Assembly: GCA_027592035.1 (NCBI GenBank)
Contig: JAQCIK010000028.1
Location: 1-24,181, forward strand
Direction of reading: 5' to 3'
Origin: Casp-actino8 sp001510455
GTDB lineage: Bacteria; Actinomycetota; Acidimicrobiia; Acidimicrobiales; Ilumatobacteraceae
DNA length: 24,181 nucleotides
In this document: piece by piece, positions 14,451 to 22,168 of the stretch
Numbering within the stretch: the first letter of the stretch is position 1
How the letters are laid out: each line of letters begins with the position of its first letter
Position numbers and translations under genes: made by a program
The notes under the pieces: generated by a model
The model's input: only the letters and a program-made list of their open reading frames with translations
Database searches by the model: none
What the model was told of the DNA's origin: nothing

Positions 14451-14526
14451 GGTCGAGTAGCTCAGTTGGCAGAGCACACGCCTGAAAAGCGTGGGGTCAC
14501 CGGATCGACGCCGGTCTCGACCACCA
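14451..14526 (+). tRNA. tRNA-Phe (anticodon GAA), CCA encoded, unusual T-loop
   Basis: Acceptor GGTCGAG (14451-14457) pairs perfectly with CTCGACC (14516-14522). The anticodon stem CACGC/GCGTG encloses CTGAAAA, anticodon GAA. Discriminator A14523 is followed by CCA. The T stem ACCGG/CCGGT encloses ATCGACG, so position 54 is A where nearly all elongator tRNAs have T. Stems are otherwise intact. The convergent thioesterase gene ends 12 bases downstream. Confidence 0.94.
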
Positions 14527-14538
14527 GCCGTTGTGTCG

Positions 14539-15381
14539 TCACGAGGCCGATCGCCGCTGTCGGGCCTCGCGCAACAAGAACTCCTGGGCCACTGTCGCCA
14601 CATGGATTCCGTCCACGCTGAACACGTGGCCGATCGACAATCCCCGACTGTTGCTGAGCGAGTGACAGGTGAAGTCGTGCAGATGCCATTCGTCGGCGCG
14701 CATCGGACGATGGAACCACACCGTGTGGTCGAGGCTGGCGCCGTAGTAGTTGCCGTGTGGATCGGGGTCGTTCGCGCGCACCGGATGAGTTCGATCCACT
14801 GATTCCGACGGAAGATCGTCGCTCAGGTACGTGAACGCGCATCGGTGCACGAGTTGATGGGCCGGATCGAACGGATCGCCGAGAGCTTCGGTGATCCGAA
14901 ACCACCCCATGCTGCGTCCTGCACCCTCACGCCCGTCATCGGGCATGAGCGACGTTTCGATGGCGCGACGATCGAAGACCTCCGACCACGACGAGTTCTC
15001 CACGCTGTCGGGTGAAGGAACTCCGGTGGGAAAACGGATCGTCTGAACGTCAGCACTCGCTTCCGGAGCCTGGAACGACGCTTCGAGGTTGAGAATCGCG
15101 CCGACCGTCTGTCGCGCCACCACGCGTCGCGTGCAGAAACTCTTGCCGTCACGAATGCGATCGACTTCGTAACGCACCGGCTCGGACGGATCGCCACGAC
15201 GTATGAAATACGCGCGCATCGAGTGTGGTTCCATCGCCCCATCGACCGACGAGGCAGCAGCCCGCAATGCCTGAGCGACGATGTGCCCACCGTAGAGGCC
15301 TCCCCACGGATACTGGCGACCGGCACCCACGTACGTGTCGGGACCATGAGGTTCGAGATCGAAGAGCTGAGCGATGGTCAC
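14539..15381 (-). CDS. tesB: Acyl-CoA thioesterase II
   Basis: Cytoplasmic double-hotdog thioesterase that hydrolyses acyl-CoA to free fatty acid and CoA. It is 280 residues, close to E. coli TesB. The N-terminal hotdog has GGLYGGHIVAQAL (27-39) and SMRAYFIRRGDP (54-65). The C-terminal hotdog has CAFTYLSDDLP (181-191, with the probable catalytic Asp at 188), SLDHTVWFHRP (216-226), SLSNSRGLSIG (241-251, the Ser/Thr position) and AQEFLLR (265-271, Q266). It starts at GTG 15381, with TAACCT ending 6 bases before it and no Shine-Dalgarno. It lies downstream of the universal stress protein gene on the same strand by 34 bases but appears to have its own promoter. Confidence 0.94.
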   Translation of the reverse strand: MTIAQLFDLEPHGPDTYVGAGRQYPWGGLYGGHIVAQALRAAASSVDGAMEPHSMRAYFIRRGDPSEPVRYEVDRIRDGKSFCTRRVVARQTVGAILNLEASFQAPEASADVQTIRFPTGVPSPDSVENSSWSEVFDRRAIETSLMPDDGREGAGRSMGWFRITEALGDPFDPAHQLVHRCAFTYLSDDLPSESVDRTHPVRANDPDPHGNYYGASLDHTVWFHRPMRADEWHLHDFTCHSLSNSRGLSIGHVFSVDGIHVATVAQEFLLREARQRRSAS

Positions 15382-15387
15382 GGCGTC

Positions 15388-15393
15388 AGGTTA
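15388..15393 (-). promoter_or_regulatory. Probable -10 box for a leaderless thioesterase message
   Basis: TAACCT on the minus strand ends 6 bases before the GTG start at 15381, the distance from a -10 box to the transcription start. The same hexamer precedes serS. No Shine-Dalgarno or clear -35 is visible. Confidence 0.45.
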
Positions 15394-15415
15394 CGGGCGC
15401 GACGCGCGACCCAGT

Positions 15416-16357
15416 TCAGTTCGCGTGCACGATGACGACCGGCCCGCGACTGCGATGAGCCACGGCCGTCGACGTCGACCCGAGAAGAACCGATGCGAGA
15501 AGGCTGTGACTCTTCGACGCCACGACGACGATGTCCTGAGGTCCGGCTTCTTCGGTCAGTACGTCGGCGGCCGAACCTTCGACGGCGTTCACGTCGATGT
15601 GCGTTCCATGGGGACCCTCGAGTCGCTGTTTCTCACGTTCGACCAACTGCTTGGCGTCGCGCAACAACGCGAGTCGGAGGTCCTCGACTCCCGGGCCCAT
15701 CATCATTCCGGCTTCCGGGATCATCGCCTGGTACGGGTAGTGCCAGGCCGTGACCACCTCGAGGGGCCGATGGAGACACTTCGCGAGTGACAGGGCCCAC
15801 GCCGCGGCCTGAGACGAACGTGACGACCCATCGATGCCCACCACGACCTTTCCCTCGATGGCACGATTGCTGGTCTCGGGGACGAGAACGACCGGACACT
15901 TCGCTCGATGCGCCACGGCATAACTCACCGATCCCATGATGAGTCCTTGGGCGGCACCGACACCGCGAGTACCGAGCACGATCGCCGCCGAATCACCGGC
16001 CGCGCGTAACAAGGCCGAGGCTGGTGAACCTTGATCGATGAAGGTCTCGGTCACCAGATCAGGGAACTCGCTCTTCACCCGCAGCGAAAGTTCACTCATC
16101 ATCGTCTTGTGGCGTAGGTCGATCTCGTGCACCTCTTGAGAGTTGAGGGCCGGCAATGCGTAACCGGCACTCATTCCGATACCCACCATGGCGGGAAGCG
16201 AGTAGCTCGTGAGCAACCGAAGTGGACGTCCGGACGCCGCAGCGAGTTCGGCCGCCCAGAACACCGCTATCTCGGCATTGGTCGAACCGTCGTATCCGGA
16301 AAGGATCGGCCGCGCATCGCCGTCACTGGCACAAAGTTCATGAATCGCTGACCTCAT
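15416..16357 (-). CDS. Universal stress protein, two tandem UspA domains
   Basis: 313 residues from the ATG at 16357. Domain 1 starts at ARPILSGYDGS (about 19-29) and ends with LGTRGVGAAQGLIMGSVS followed by CPVVLVPE, matching the ATP-binding G-2x-G-9x-G-S form. Domain 2 starts at KVVVGIDGSSRSSQAAAWAL and ends ASKSHSLLASVLLGSTS then GPVVIVHA, where the first two glycines are replaced by Ser, so ATP binding by domain 2 is doubtful. Tandem USPs of this type are common in actinobacteria. The start is uncertain because the frame stays open upstream: GTG 16363, ATG 16399 and a GTG near 16414 are alternatives. Confidence 0.9.
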   Translation of the reverse strand: MRSAIHELCASDGDARPILSGYDGSTNAEIAVFWAAELAAASGRPLRLLTSYSLPAMVGIGMSAGYALPALNSQEVHEIDLRHKTMMSELSLRVKSEFPDLVTETFIDQGSPASALLRAAGDSAAIVLGTRGVGAAQGLIMGSVSYAVAHRAKCPVVLVPETSNRAIEGKVVVGIDGSSRSSQAAAWALSLAKCLHRPLEVVTAWHYPYQAMIPEAGMMMGPGVEDLRLALLRDAKQLVEREKQRLEGPHGTHIDVNAVEGSAADVLTEEAGPQDIVVVASKSHSLLASVLLGSTSTAVAHRSRGPVVIVHAN

Positions 16358-16460
16358 GGGCACATGGTGGCGAGTTCTGGGCCGGCTTCCGAGAGACATC
16401 CGTCGTCGATTCACGACATCGAATTTCCCCGGAAACCGTGTCAGAACCTGTGGAGGGTGA
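16358..16460 (-). promoter_or_regulatory. Upstream region of the universal stress gene with short inverted repeats
   Basis: About 103 bases between the pyrE stop and the stress gene. It holds an inverted repeat TTTCC-CC-GGAAA (16424-16435) and a small hairpin GTCGT(16402-16406)/ACGAC(16413-16417). Either could be an operator or part of a pyrE terminator. No T-run follows and no known DosR box was recognised. If translation starts at an upstream GTG, the hairpin would fall at the very 5' end of the gene. Confidence 0.25.
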
Positions 16461-17036
16461 TCAGGAGCCGAAGGGGAAGCCGAGATCGGGTGCGGTGAGC
16501 ATCGGCGCATAGGGAATCCCGCGTTCGTCCGCCATCGCCGCACACGTACCACCCCGATCGACGATCACGGTGATCATCACCACGGAAGCTCCGAAAGCTT
16601 CCACGACGTCGACCGCTTCCATCAGGCTCGTGCCACGCGTGACGGTGTCCTCGGTGACGACGACCCGATCTCCCGGCTGCAACGCACCGGCGAGTCGACC
16701 CGTCACACCATGGTCCTTGGCCTCCTTGCGGACACTGAAGCTTCGTAGTGACCGACCCCGTGTCGCGCCCACCGCAGCCACACCGAATGCGACCGGATCG
16801 GCACCCATCGTCAGACCACCGATGGCTGTCGCATCGGCCGGGATCAACGACAGGGCCACGTCGGCCACCAAGACGATTCCATCGGGTCGACAGGCCGTCT
16901 GTTTGGTGTCGAGGAACCACGAACTCTTGGCTCCCGACTTCAACGTGTAGTCACCGACCTTCAGTGAGTGTTCGAGAACGTGACGGCGCAGCGCGTCACG
17001 AGCCGGATCGAGCGACGGAAGTTCGATGGACGACAC
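16461..17036 (-). CDS. pyrE: Orotate phosphoribosyltransferase
   Basis: Transfers the phosphoribosyl group of PRPP to orotate, giving OMP in pyrimidine synthesis. It is 191 residues from the GTG at 17036. Visible are the N-terminal FLDTKQT strand after LKSGAKSSW (32-40), the flexible-loop region VRKEAKDHGVTGRLAG (102-117) with catalytic Lys residues, and the PRPP motif VVVTEDTVTRGTS (125-137), where the usual TTG is TRG. The GTG lies 5 bases after the purB stop, with GGAGG about 10 bases upstream inside purB. It is the last gene of a purA-purB-pyrE run, which places purine and pyrimidine steps in one transcript. Confidence 0.93.
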   Translation of the reverse strand: MSSIELPSLDPARDALRRHVLEHSLKVGDYTLKSGAKSSWFLDTKQTACRPDGIVLVADVALSLIPADATAIGGLTMGADPVAFGVAAVGATRGRSLRSFSVRKEAKDHGVTGRLAGALQPGDRVVVTEDTVTRGTSLMEAVDVVEAFGASVVMITVIVDRGGTCAAMADERGIPYAPMLTAPDLGFPFGS

Positions 17037-17041
17037 GACCG

Positions 17042-18343
17042 TCAGTCCTCCAACTGCTCGAAGATACGGTGGATATGAGTGAGAGATCGACGGAGATCGA
17101 AAGCCTCGTCGAGCGCACTCGACGGTACCGACGACGCGCGCACGTCGGATTCGAGGGTCGAACGGAAGTCGACACCGTGGGTCCACGACGCGGCAGCCGC
17201 GTCCTGCACGACACGATACGCCTCGTCGCGCGAGAGTCCGGCTTGAACGAGCGCGAGCAGAACGGGTTGGCTGAACACCAGTCCGTGGGTCGACTGCAGA
17301 TTGGCACGCATGCGCTCGGGAAAGATCTGCAGACCTTCCAAGAGACGGCGCAAACGATGGAGAACGTAGTGCGCCAACAACGACGAGTCGGGAAGGATCA
17401 CACGCTCGACCGAACTGTGCGAGATGTCGCGCTCGTGCCACAAGGCGACGTCCTGAAGCGCGGCCTGCAGATTGCCACGCAGGACTCGCGACAAGCCCGA
17501 GATGGTCTCGGCCGAGATCGGGTTGCGCTTGTGAGGCATGGCGGACGAGCCCTTCTGACCCGCCTTGAACCCTTCCTCGACTTCGCGAACTTCGGTGCGC
17601 TGCAGGTGACGAAGTTCGGTGGCGATCATCTCGCAGGTGGCACCCACCGATGCACACGCCCACACGTATTCGGCGTGTCGATCGCGCGCGATCACCTGAG
17701 TCGCCGGAACCGGGACGAGCCCGAGTGCTTCTCCGACCAATCGTTCGACCGCCGGGTCGATGTTGGAATACGTACCGACGGCTCCTGACAGCTTGCAGAC
17801 GGCCACGGCCCGGCGAGCCGACTCGAGTCGTTCGATATCTCGGCCCACCTGCAAGGCCCACAGCGCGACCTTGGCCCCGAAAGTCGTCGGCTCGGCGTGC
17901 ACTCCATGAGTACGGCCGATCATCACGGTGTCTCGATGATGTCTGGCCATGGCGACCAGAACGTGTCGGAGCTGCCGGGCCGCATCGATCAGGAGATCGG
18001 CCGCATCGCGCAGGGCCCAGCACCAGGCCGTGTCGACCACGTCACTCGACGTGAGCCCGTAGTGAATCCATGAACCGGCCGGAGCGCCGATCGATTCCTG
18101 GACCACGTCGACGAACGCGGCGACGTCATGGTCGGTGACACGTTCACGATCGAGCACGCGCGCGATGAACGCCGCATCGACCGTTGGCTTGGCCGAACGA
18201 CAGGTCACGGCGTCAGCAGCCGGTACGACTCCGAGACTGGCCTGGGCTTCGGTGGCGAGCAACTCGATCTCGAGCCAACGGCCGAATCGTGTCTCGTCGA
18301 CGAAGACACTCTCCATCTCGGGGAGGGAATAACGCGGGATCAC
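17042..18343 (-). CDS. purB: Adenylosuccinate lyase
   Basis: Fumarase/aspartase-superfamily enzyme acting twice in purine synthesis: it cleaves SAICAR to AICAR and adenylosuccinate to AMP, releasing fumarate. It is 433 residues starting at GTG 18343 (VIPRYSLPEM, the usual N-terminus). Motifs include HYGLTSSDVVDTA (about 94-106), GRTHGVHAEPTTFG with the catalytic His, and the family signature SSAMPHKRNPISAE with the catalytic Ser loop. The start overlaps the purA stop by 4 bases (GTGA), so the two enzymes of the AMP branch are translationally coupled. Confidence 0.96.
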   Translation of the reverse strand: MIPRYSLPEMESVFVDETRFGRWLEIELLATEAQASLGVVPAADAVTCRSAKPTVDAAFIARVLDRERVTDHDVAAFVDVVQESIGAPAGSWIHYGLTSSDVVDTAWCWALRDAADLLIDAARQLRHVLVAMARHHRDTVMIGRTHGVHAEPTTFGAKVALWALQVGRDIERLESARRAVAVCKLSGAVGTYSNIDPAVERLVGEALGLVPVPATQVIARDRHAEYVWACASVGATCEMIATELRHLQRTEVREVEEGFKAGQKGSSAMPHKRNPISAETISGLSRVLRGNLQAALQDVALWHERDISHSSVERVILPDSSLLAHYVLHRLRRLLEGLQIFPERMRANLQSTHGLVFSQPVLLALVQAGLSRDEAYRVVQDAAAASWTHGVDFRSTLESDVRASSVPSSALDEAFDLRRSLTHIHRIFEQLED

Positions 18344-19629
18344 GGAGCCACCAGACCCGAGTCCCATTCGACCACCGCATCACGTTCGGCGCCGACTCCG
18401 ATGATGCGAACCGGCACTCCGACTTCGCGTTCGACGATCTCGATGAAACGTCGAGCAGCCGGCGGCAGATCACCGGCCCGTCGACACTCGGTGATGCTGG
18501 TCATCCAACCTTCGATCGTCTCGTAGACCGGCTCGACACGGTCGAGCAGATCGATGCGGTCGGGATAACCGTGATACGTCTCTTCGTCGACGCGATATCC
18601 GGTGCAGATCTTCACCTCGTCGAAGGTGTCGAGGACGTCGAGCTTCGTGAGCGCGAGTTCCGTGAGCGAGTTCACACGAACCGCATGTCGAAGCATCACG
18701 CAGTCGATCCAGCCCGGACGTCGGCGTCGACCGGTGACGGTTCCGAACTCCTGACCGATGTCGACCAATCGATCGCCGAGTTCACCATCGACTTCGGTGG
18801 GGAACGGACCCGCCCCCACACGTGTCGTGTAGGCCTTGGTGATACCGACGATGCGGTCGAGGAGGCGGGGGCCGAGACCCGATCCGGCACTCGCACCACC
18901 GGCCGTCGGATTCGACGAGGTGACGTACGGGTACGTTCCATGATCGAGATCGAGGAAGGTCGCCTGGGCGCCTTCGAGAAGAACGTGCTCCCCGGCCGCG
19001 ACTGCGTCGTGCAGGAAATCGATGGTGTTGGCCACGTACGGCGCGAGACGCCGACCGAGAACCGTGAAGCGATCGACCACCTCGTCGACGTCGATCGTGG
19101 GCGCTCCGGCGGCCGACAACGTGTGGTTGTGGGCGATCGCCTGACGCCGCACCGAGTCGGCGAAAGTCGCCGGCTCGAGAACTTCACCCACTCGGATCCC
19201 GTTCCGATTCGCCTTGTCGGCGTAAGCGGGTCCGATCCCCTTCAACGTGGTGCCGATTCGCCCGTCTCCGCGCTGATCTTCCGCCAGCGCGTCGAGCGCC
19301 TGATGCCACGGAAAGATCAGGTGCGCTTGGCTCGACACCTTGAGGCGGGCACAAGACACGCCACGGGCTTCGAGCCGGTCGATCTCGTCGAACAACGTGA
19401 CCGGATCGACCACGACACCGTTACCGATGACGGGAGTGACCGCCGGGTACAGAACACCGGAGGGGATGAGTTGGAGCGCGTACTTCTCGTGACCCACCAC
19501 GACGGTGTGACCGGCGTTGTGTCCACCCTGGTAACGGGCGACCACCGAATGATCTCGGGCGAGGAGGTCGATGACCTTGGCTTTGCCCTCGTCACCCCAT
19601 TGGGCTCCGACGACGACGGTGACCGGCAT
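18340..19629 (-). CDS. purA: Adenylosuccinate synthetase
   Basis: GTP-dependent ligase that joins IMP and aspartate to adenylosuccinate, the first committed step to AMP. It is 429 residues. The N-terminal GTP/IMP loop is QWGDEGKAKVID (10-21), in which Ala replaces the more common Gly of GKGK. GGHNAGHT (35-42) carries the catalytic His. IGTTLKGIGPAYADK (about 125-139), TRVGAGPFPTE and the C-terminal guanine-binding region are also present. The ATG at 19629 has AGGAG 6 bases upstream and a TAGCAT -10-like box 32 bases upstream. It is the first gene of the purA-purB-pyrE operon. Confidence 0.97.
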   Translation of the reverse strand: MPVTVVVGAQWGDEGKAKVIDLLARDHSVVARYQGGHNAGHTVVVGHEKYALQLIPSGVLYPAVTPVIGNGVVVDPVTLFDEIDRLEARGVSCARLKVSSQAHLIFPWHQALDALAEDQRGDGRIGTTLKGIGPAYADKANRNGIRVGEVLEPATFADSVRRQAIAHNHTLSAAGAPTIDVDEVVDRFTVLGRRLAPYVANTIDFLHDAVAAGEHVLLEGAQATFLDLDHGTYPYVTSSNPTAGGASAGSGLGPRLLDRIVGITKAYTTRVGAGPFPTEVDGELGDRLVDIGQEFGTVTGRRRRPGWIDCVMLRHAVRVNSLTELALTKLDVLDTFDEVKICTGYRVDEETYHGYPDRIDLLDRVEPVYETIEGWMTSITECRRAGDLPPAARRFIEIVEREVGVPVRIIGVGAERDAVVEWDSGLVAP

Positions 19630-19661
19630 GTGACGCTCCTAACCGAGGGGAACGTGAGGTG

Positions 19662-19667
19662 ATGCTA
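19662..19667 (-). promoter_or_regulatory. Probable -10 box of the purA-purB-pyrE operon
   Basis: TAGCAT on the minus strand, in the context CCGGTAGCAT, 32 bases before the purA ATG. Expected leader is about 25 bases and contains the AGGAG site. The same bases lie in a small inverted repeat GATGC(19661-19665)/GCATC(19671-19675), which could instead act in clpB transcript termination. It is short and has no T-run. Confidence 0.4.
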
Positions 19668-19684
19668 CCGGCATCGTCTCCGAC

Positions 19685-22168
19685 TCAGGAGAGCAGAACC
19701 ACGTTCCCGTCCTGGACGTCGACCTTGATCGTTCCGTCCTCACTCACTTTTCCTTCGAGAATGAGGATCGACGCATTGTCACCGATGACCCGTTGGATGA
19801 CTCGCTTCAGGGGTCGGGCACCGAAAGCCGGGTCGTACCCCTCGGCCGACAACTGACGGAGAGCTTCGGGCGTCACCTCGAGGGTGATCCGTCGAGCCGC
19901 CAGCCGCTCCTTCAACTTGGCCACCTGGATCTCGACGATGCGAGCGAGATCCTCCTCGGTGAGCTGGACGAAGCGGATGATCTCGTCGATGCGATTCACG
20001 AACTCGGGCTTGAAGAACTCGATCGGCTCACCCCGCAGATTCGACGTCATCACGATCACCGAGTTGGTGAAATCGACCGTGCGACCCTGACCGTCGGTCA
20101 AGCGACCGTCGTCCAGCACCTGCAACAGAACGTTGAACACGTCGGGATGGGCCTTCTCGATCTCGTCGAGCAGGACGACGCTGTACGGACGGCGACGTAC
20201 CGCCTCGGTGAGCTGACCACCTTCGTCGTACCCCACGTACCCAGGAGGTGCACCGACGAGTCGCGACACCGAATGCTTCTCCATGTACTCACCCATGTCG
20301 ATTCGAACCATCGCTCGTTCGTCGTCGAAGAGGAATTCGGCGACGGCACGTGCCAACTCGGTCTTGCCGACTCCGGTCGGACCGAGGAAGAGGAACGATC
20401 CGATCGGACGGTTCGGGTCGGACAGCCCGGCACGACTGCGACGTATGGCGTTCGAAACCGCCACGACGGCATCGTGCTGACCGACGACCCGTTGATGCAG
20501 AAGGTCTTCGAGGTGAACGAGTTTCGCCATTTCTCCTTCCATGAGTCGAGTGACGGGGACGCCCGTCCACTTGCTCACGACCTCGGCGATGTCTTCGGCG
20601 TCGACCTCTTCTTTCAGCATGCGGTTACCCGCCTGCAGTTCGTCCAGATGGGCGGTGACTTCGGTGATGCGACGTTCGAGGTCGGGAATCCGTCCGTACT
20701 GAATCTCGGCGACCTTGTTGAGGTCGGTCTCGCGCTCGACGGTCGAACGCATCTGCTCGAGCTCTTCCTTCAGGTTCCGGATGGCCGCGATCGCCTCCTT
20801 CTCCTTCTCCCAGTGGTCGCGCATCTGACCGGTCTCGGAGCGCAACCCGGACAGTTCGTCCTCGAGAGCCACCAGCCGCTCCTTCGACGCGGCATCGGTC
20901 TCCTTCTCGAGTGCGACCTTCTCGATCTCGAGTTGCAGGATGCGCCTTTCAACGACGTCGATCTCGGTGGGAAGCGAGTCGATCTCAATACGCAGTTTCG
21001 ACGCCGATTCGTCGACGAGGTCGATCGCCTTGTCGGGGAGGAAGCGATTGGTCAGGTAGCGATTCGAGAGCACGGCAGCACTCACGAGCGCCGAGTCCTG
21101 AATGCGAACACCGTGGTGAACCTCGTAGCGCTCCTTCAATCCGCGCAGGATCGCGATCGTGTCCTCCACGGTCGGCTCACCCACGTACACCTGCTGGAAG
21201 CGACGTTCGAGGGCCGGATCCTTCTCGACGTACTTGCGATACTCGTCGAGGGTCGTGGCGCCGATCATGCGCAGCTCACCTCGCGCGAGCATGGGTTTGA
21301 TCATGTTGCCGGCGTCCATGGCCCCTTCGGCTCCACCGGCACCCACGATCGTGTGCAGTTCGTCGACGAAGGTGATGACTTCACCCGCCGAGTCGGTGAT
21401 CTCCTTCAGGACGGCCTTCAGACGCTCCTCGAACTCACCGCGATACTTCGCACCGGCGAGCAGACTGGCGATATCGAGGGAGATCAGCCGCTTGTTCTTC
21501 AATCCCTCGGGAACGTCGCCGTCGGCGATACGACGGGCCAGACCTTCGACGATCGCCGTCTTACCGACTCCTGGTTCACCGATGAGCACTGGGTTGTTCT
21601 TCGTCCGGCGACTGAGGACCTGGATGACTCGACGGATCTCGTCGTCACGACCGATGACCGGATCGATCTTGCCGTCGCGGGCTCGCTTGGTGAGGTCTTG
21701 TCCGTACTTCTCGAGTGCCTGGAACTGATCCTCCGGACTCTGACTGGTCACTCGGTGACTGCCGCGAACGTCGCGAAGTGCCTGCAGTAACTCCTCACTC
21801 GGAACATCGAGGCGTGAGTTCATGGCGAGGAGAAGATGCTCGACCGACAAGAACTCGTCCTTGAAGTCCTTGCGATACTTGTCGGCGTTCGCGAATACGT
21901 TGTTCAATTCGCGATTCATCCGCGGTTCGTCACCGCCGTACGCCTTCGGGAGCTTCGCAACGGCTTCATCGGCCTTGTTGCGCACCATGAGTGGAGCGAT
22001 ACCGAGTTTGGCCAGAACGGCCGGAACGACCGTGTCGTCCTGTCGCGCCAGCGCGGCCATGACATGGTCAGGAGTGAGTTCGGGATTCGACAAGGCCTTG
22101 GCCTGATCGATCGCCGTCGAGACCGCTTCCTGGGTCTTGTGGGTCCATTTGTTGGGATTGATGCTCAT
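19685..22168 (-). CDS. clpB: ATP-dependent disaggregase ClpB
   Basis: Hsp100 chaperone that works with DnaK/DnaJ to pull proteins out of aggregates. It is 827 residues. Order: N-domain (about 1-145), AAA1 with Walker A GEPGVGKT (197-204) and Walker B ITFVDE (265-270), the coiled-coil middle domain (about 382-505) that separates ClpB from ClpA/ClpX, AAA2 with Walker A GPTGVGKT (596-603) and Walker B VVLLDE (664-669), then a C-terminal domain with PAFGARPLKRVIQ. No ClpP-binding IGF/IGL loop was noticed. After TSNLRG (708-713) the segment leading to FFKPEFVNRID is shorter than in typical ClpB. The ATG at 22168 overlaps the upstream stop (ATGA). It lies downstream of dnaJ and hspR, so control by HspR is likely. 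Confidence 0.97.
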   Translation of the reverse strand: MSINPNKWTHKTQEAVSTAIDQAKALSNPELTPDHVMAALARQDDTVVPAVLAKLGIAPLMVRNKADEAVAKLPKAYGGDEPRMNRELNNVFANADKYRKDFKDEFLSVEHLLLAMNSRLDVPSEELLQALRDVRGSHRVTSQSPEDQFQALEKYGQDLTKRARDGKIDPVIGRDDEIRRVIQVLSRRTKNNPVLIGEPGVGKTAIVEGLARRIADGDVPEGLKNKRLISLDIASLLAGAKYRGEFEERLKAVLKEITDSAGEVITFVDELHTIVGAGGAEGAMDAGNMIKPMLARGELRMIGATTLDEYRKYVEKDPALERRFQQVYVGEPTVEDTIAILRGLKERYEVHHGVRIQDSALVSAAVLSNRYLTNRFLPDKAIDLVDESASKLRIEIDSLPTEIDVVERRILQLEIEKVALEKETDAASKERLVALEDELSGLRSETGQMRDHWEKEKEAIAAIRNLKEELEQMRSTVERETDLNKVAEIQYGRIPDLERRITEVTAHLDELQAGNRMLKEEVDAEDIAEVVSKWTGVPVTRLMEGEMAKLVHLEDLLHQRVVGQHDAVVAVSNAIRRSRAGLSDPNRPIGSFLFLGPTGVGKTELARAVAEFLFDDERAMVRIDMGEYMEKHSVSRLVGAPPGYVGYDEGGQLTEAVRRRPYSVVLLDEIEKAHPDVFNVLLQVLDDGRLTDGQGRTVDFTNSVIVMTSNLRGEPIEFFKPEFVNRIDEIIRFVQLTEEDLARIVEIQVAKLKERLAARRITLEVTPEALRQLSAEGYDPAFGARPLKRVIQRVIGDNASILILEGKVSEDGTIKVDVQDGNVVLLS

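Noticed and set aside
19793..21790. A 665-codon open frame on the plus strand opposite clpB
   Set aside because: Antisense to conserved ClpB motifs and without recognisable domains. A composition shadow.
19685..22168. Reading the gene as clpC or clpA
   Set aside because: The long coiled-coil middle domain and the neighbouring dnaJ-hspR fit ClpB, and no ClpP-binding loop was noticed.
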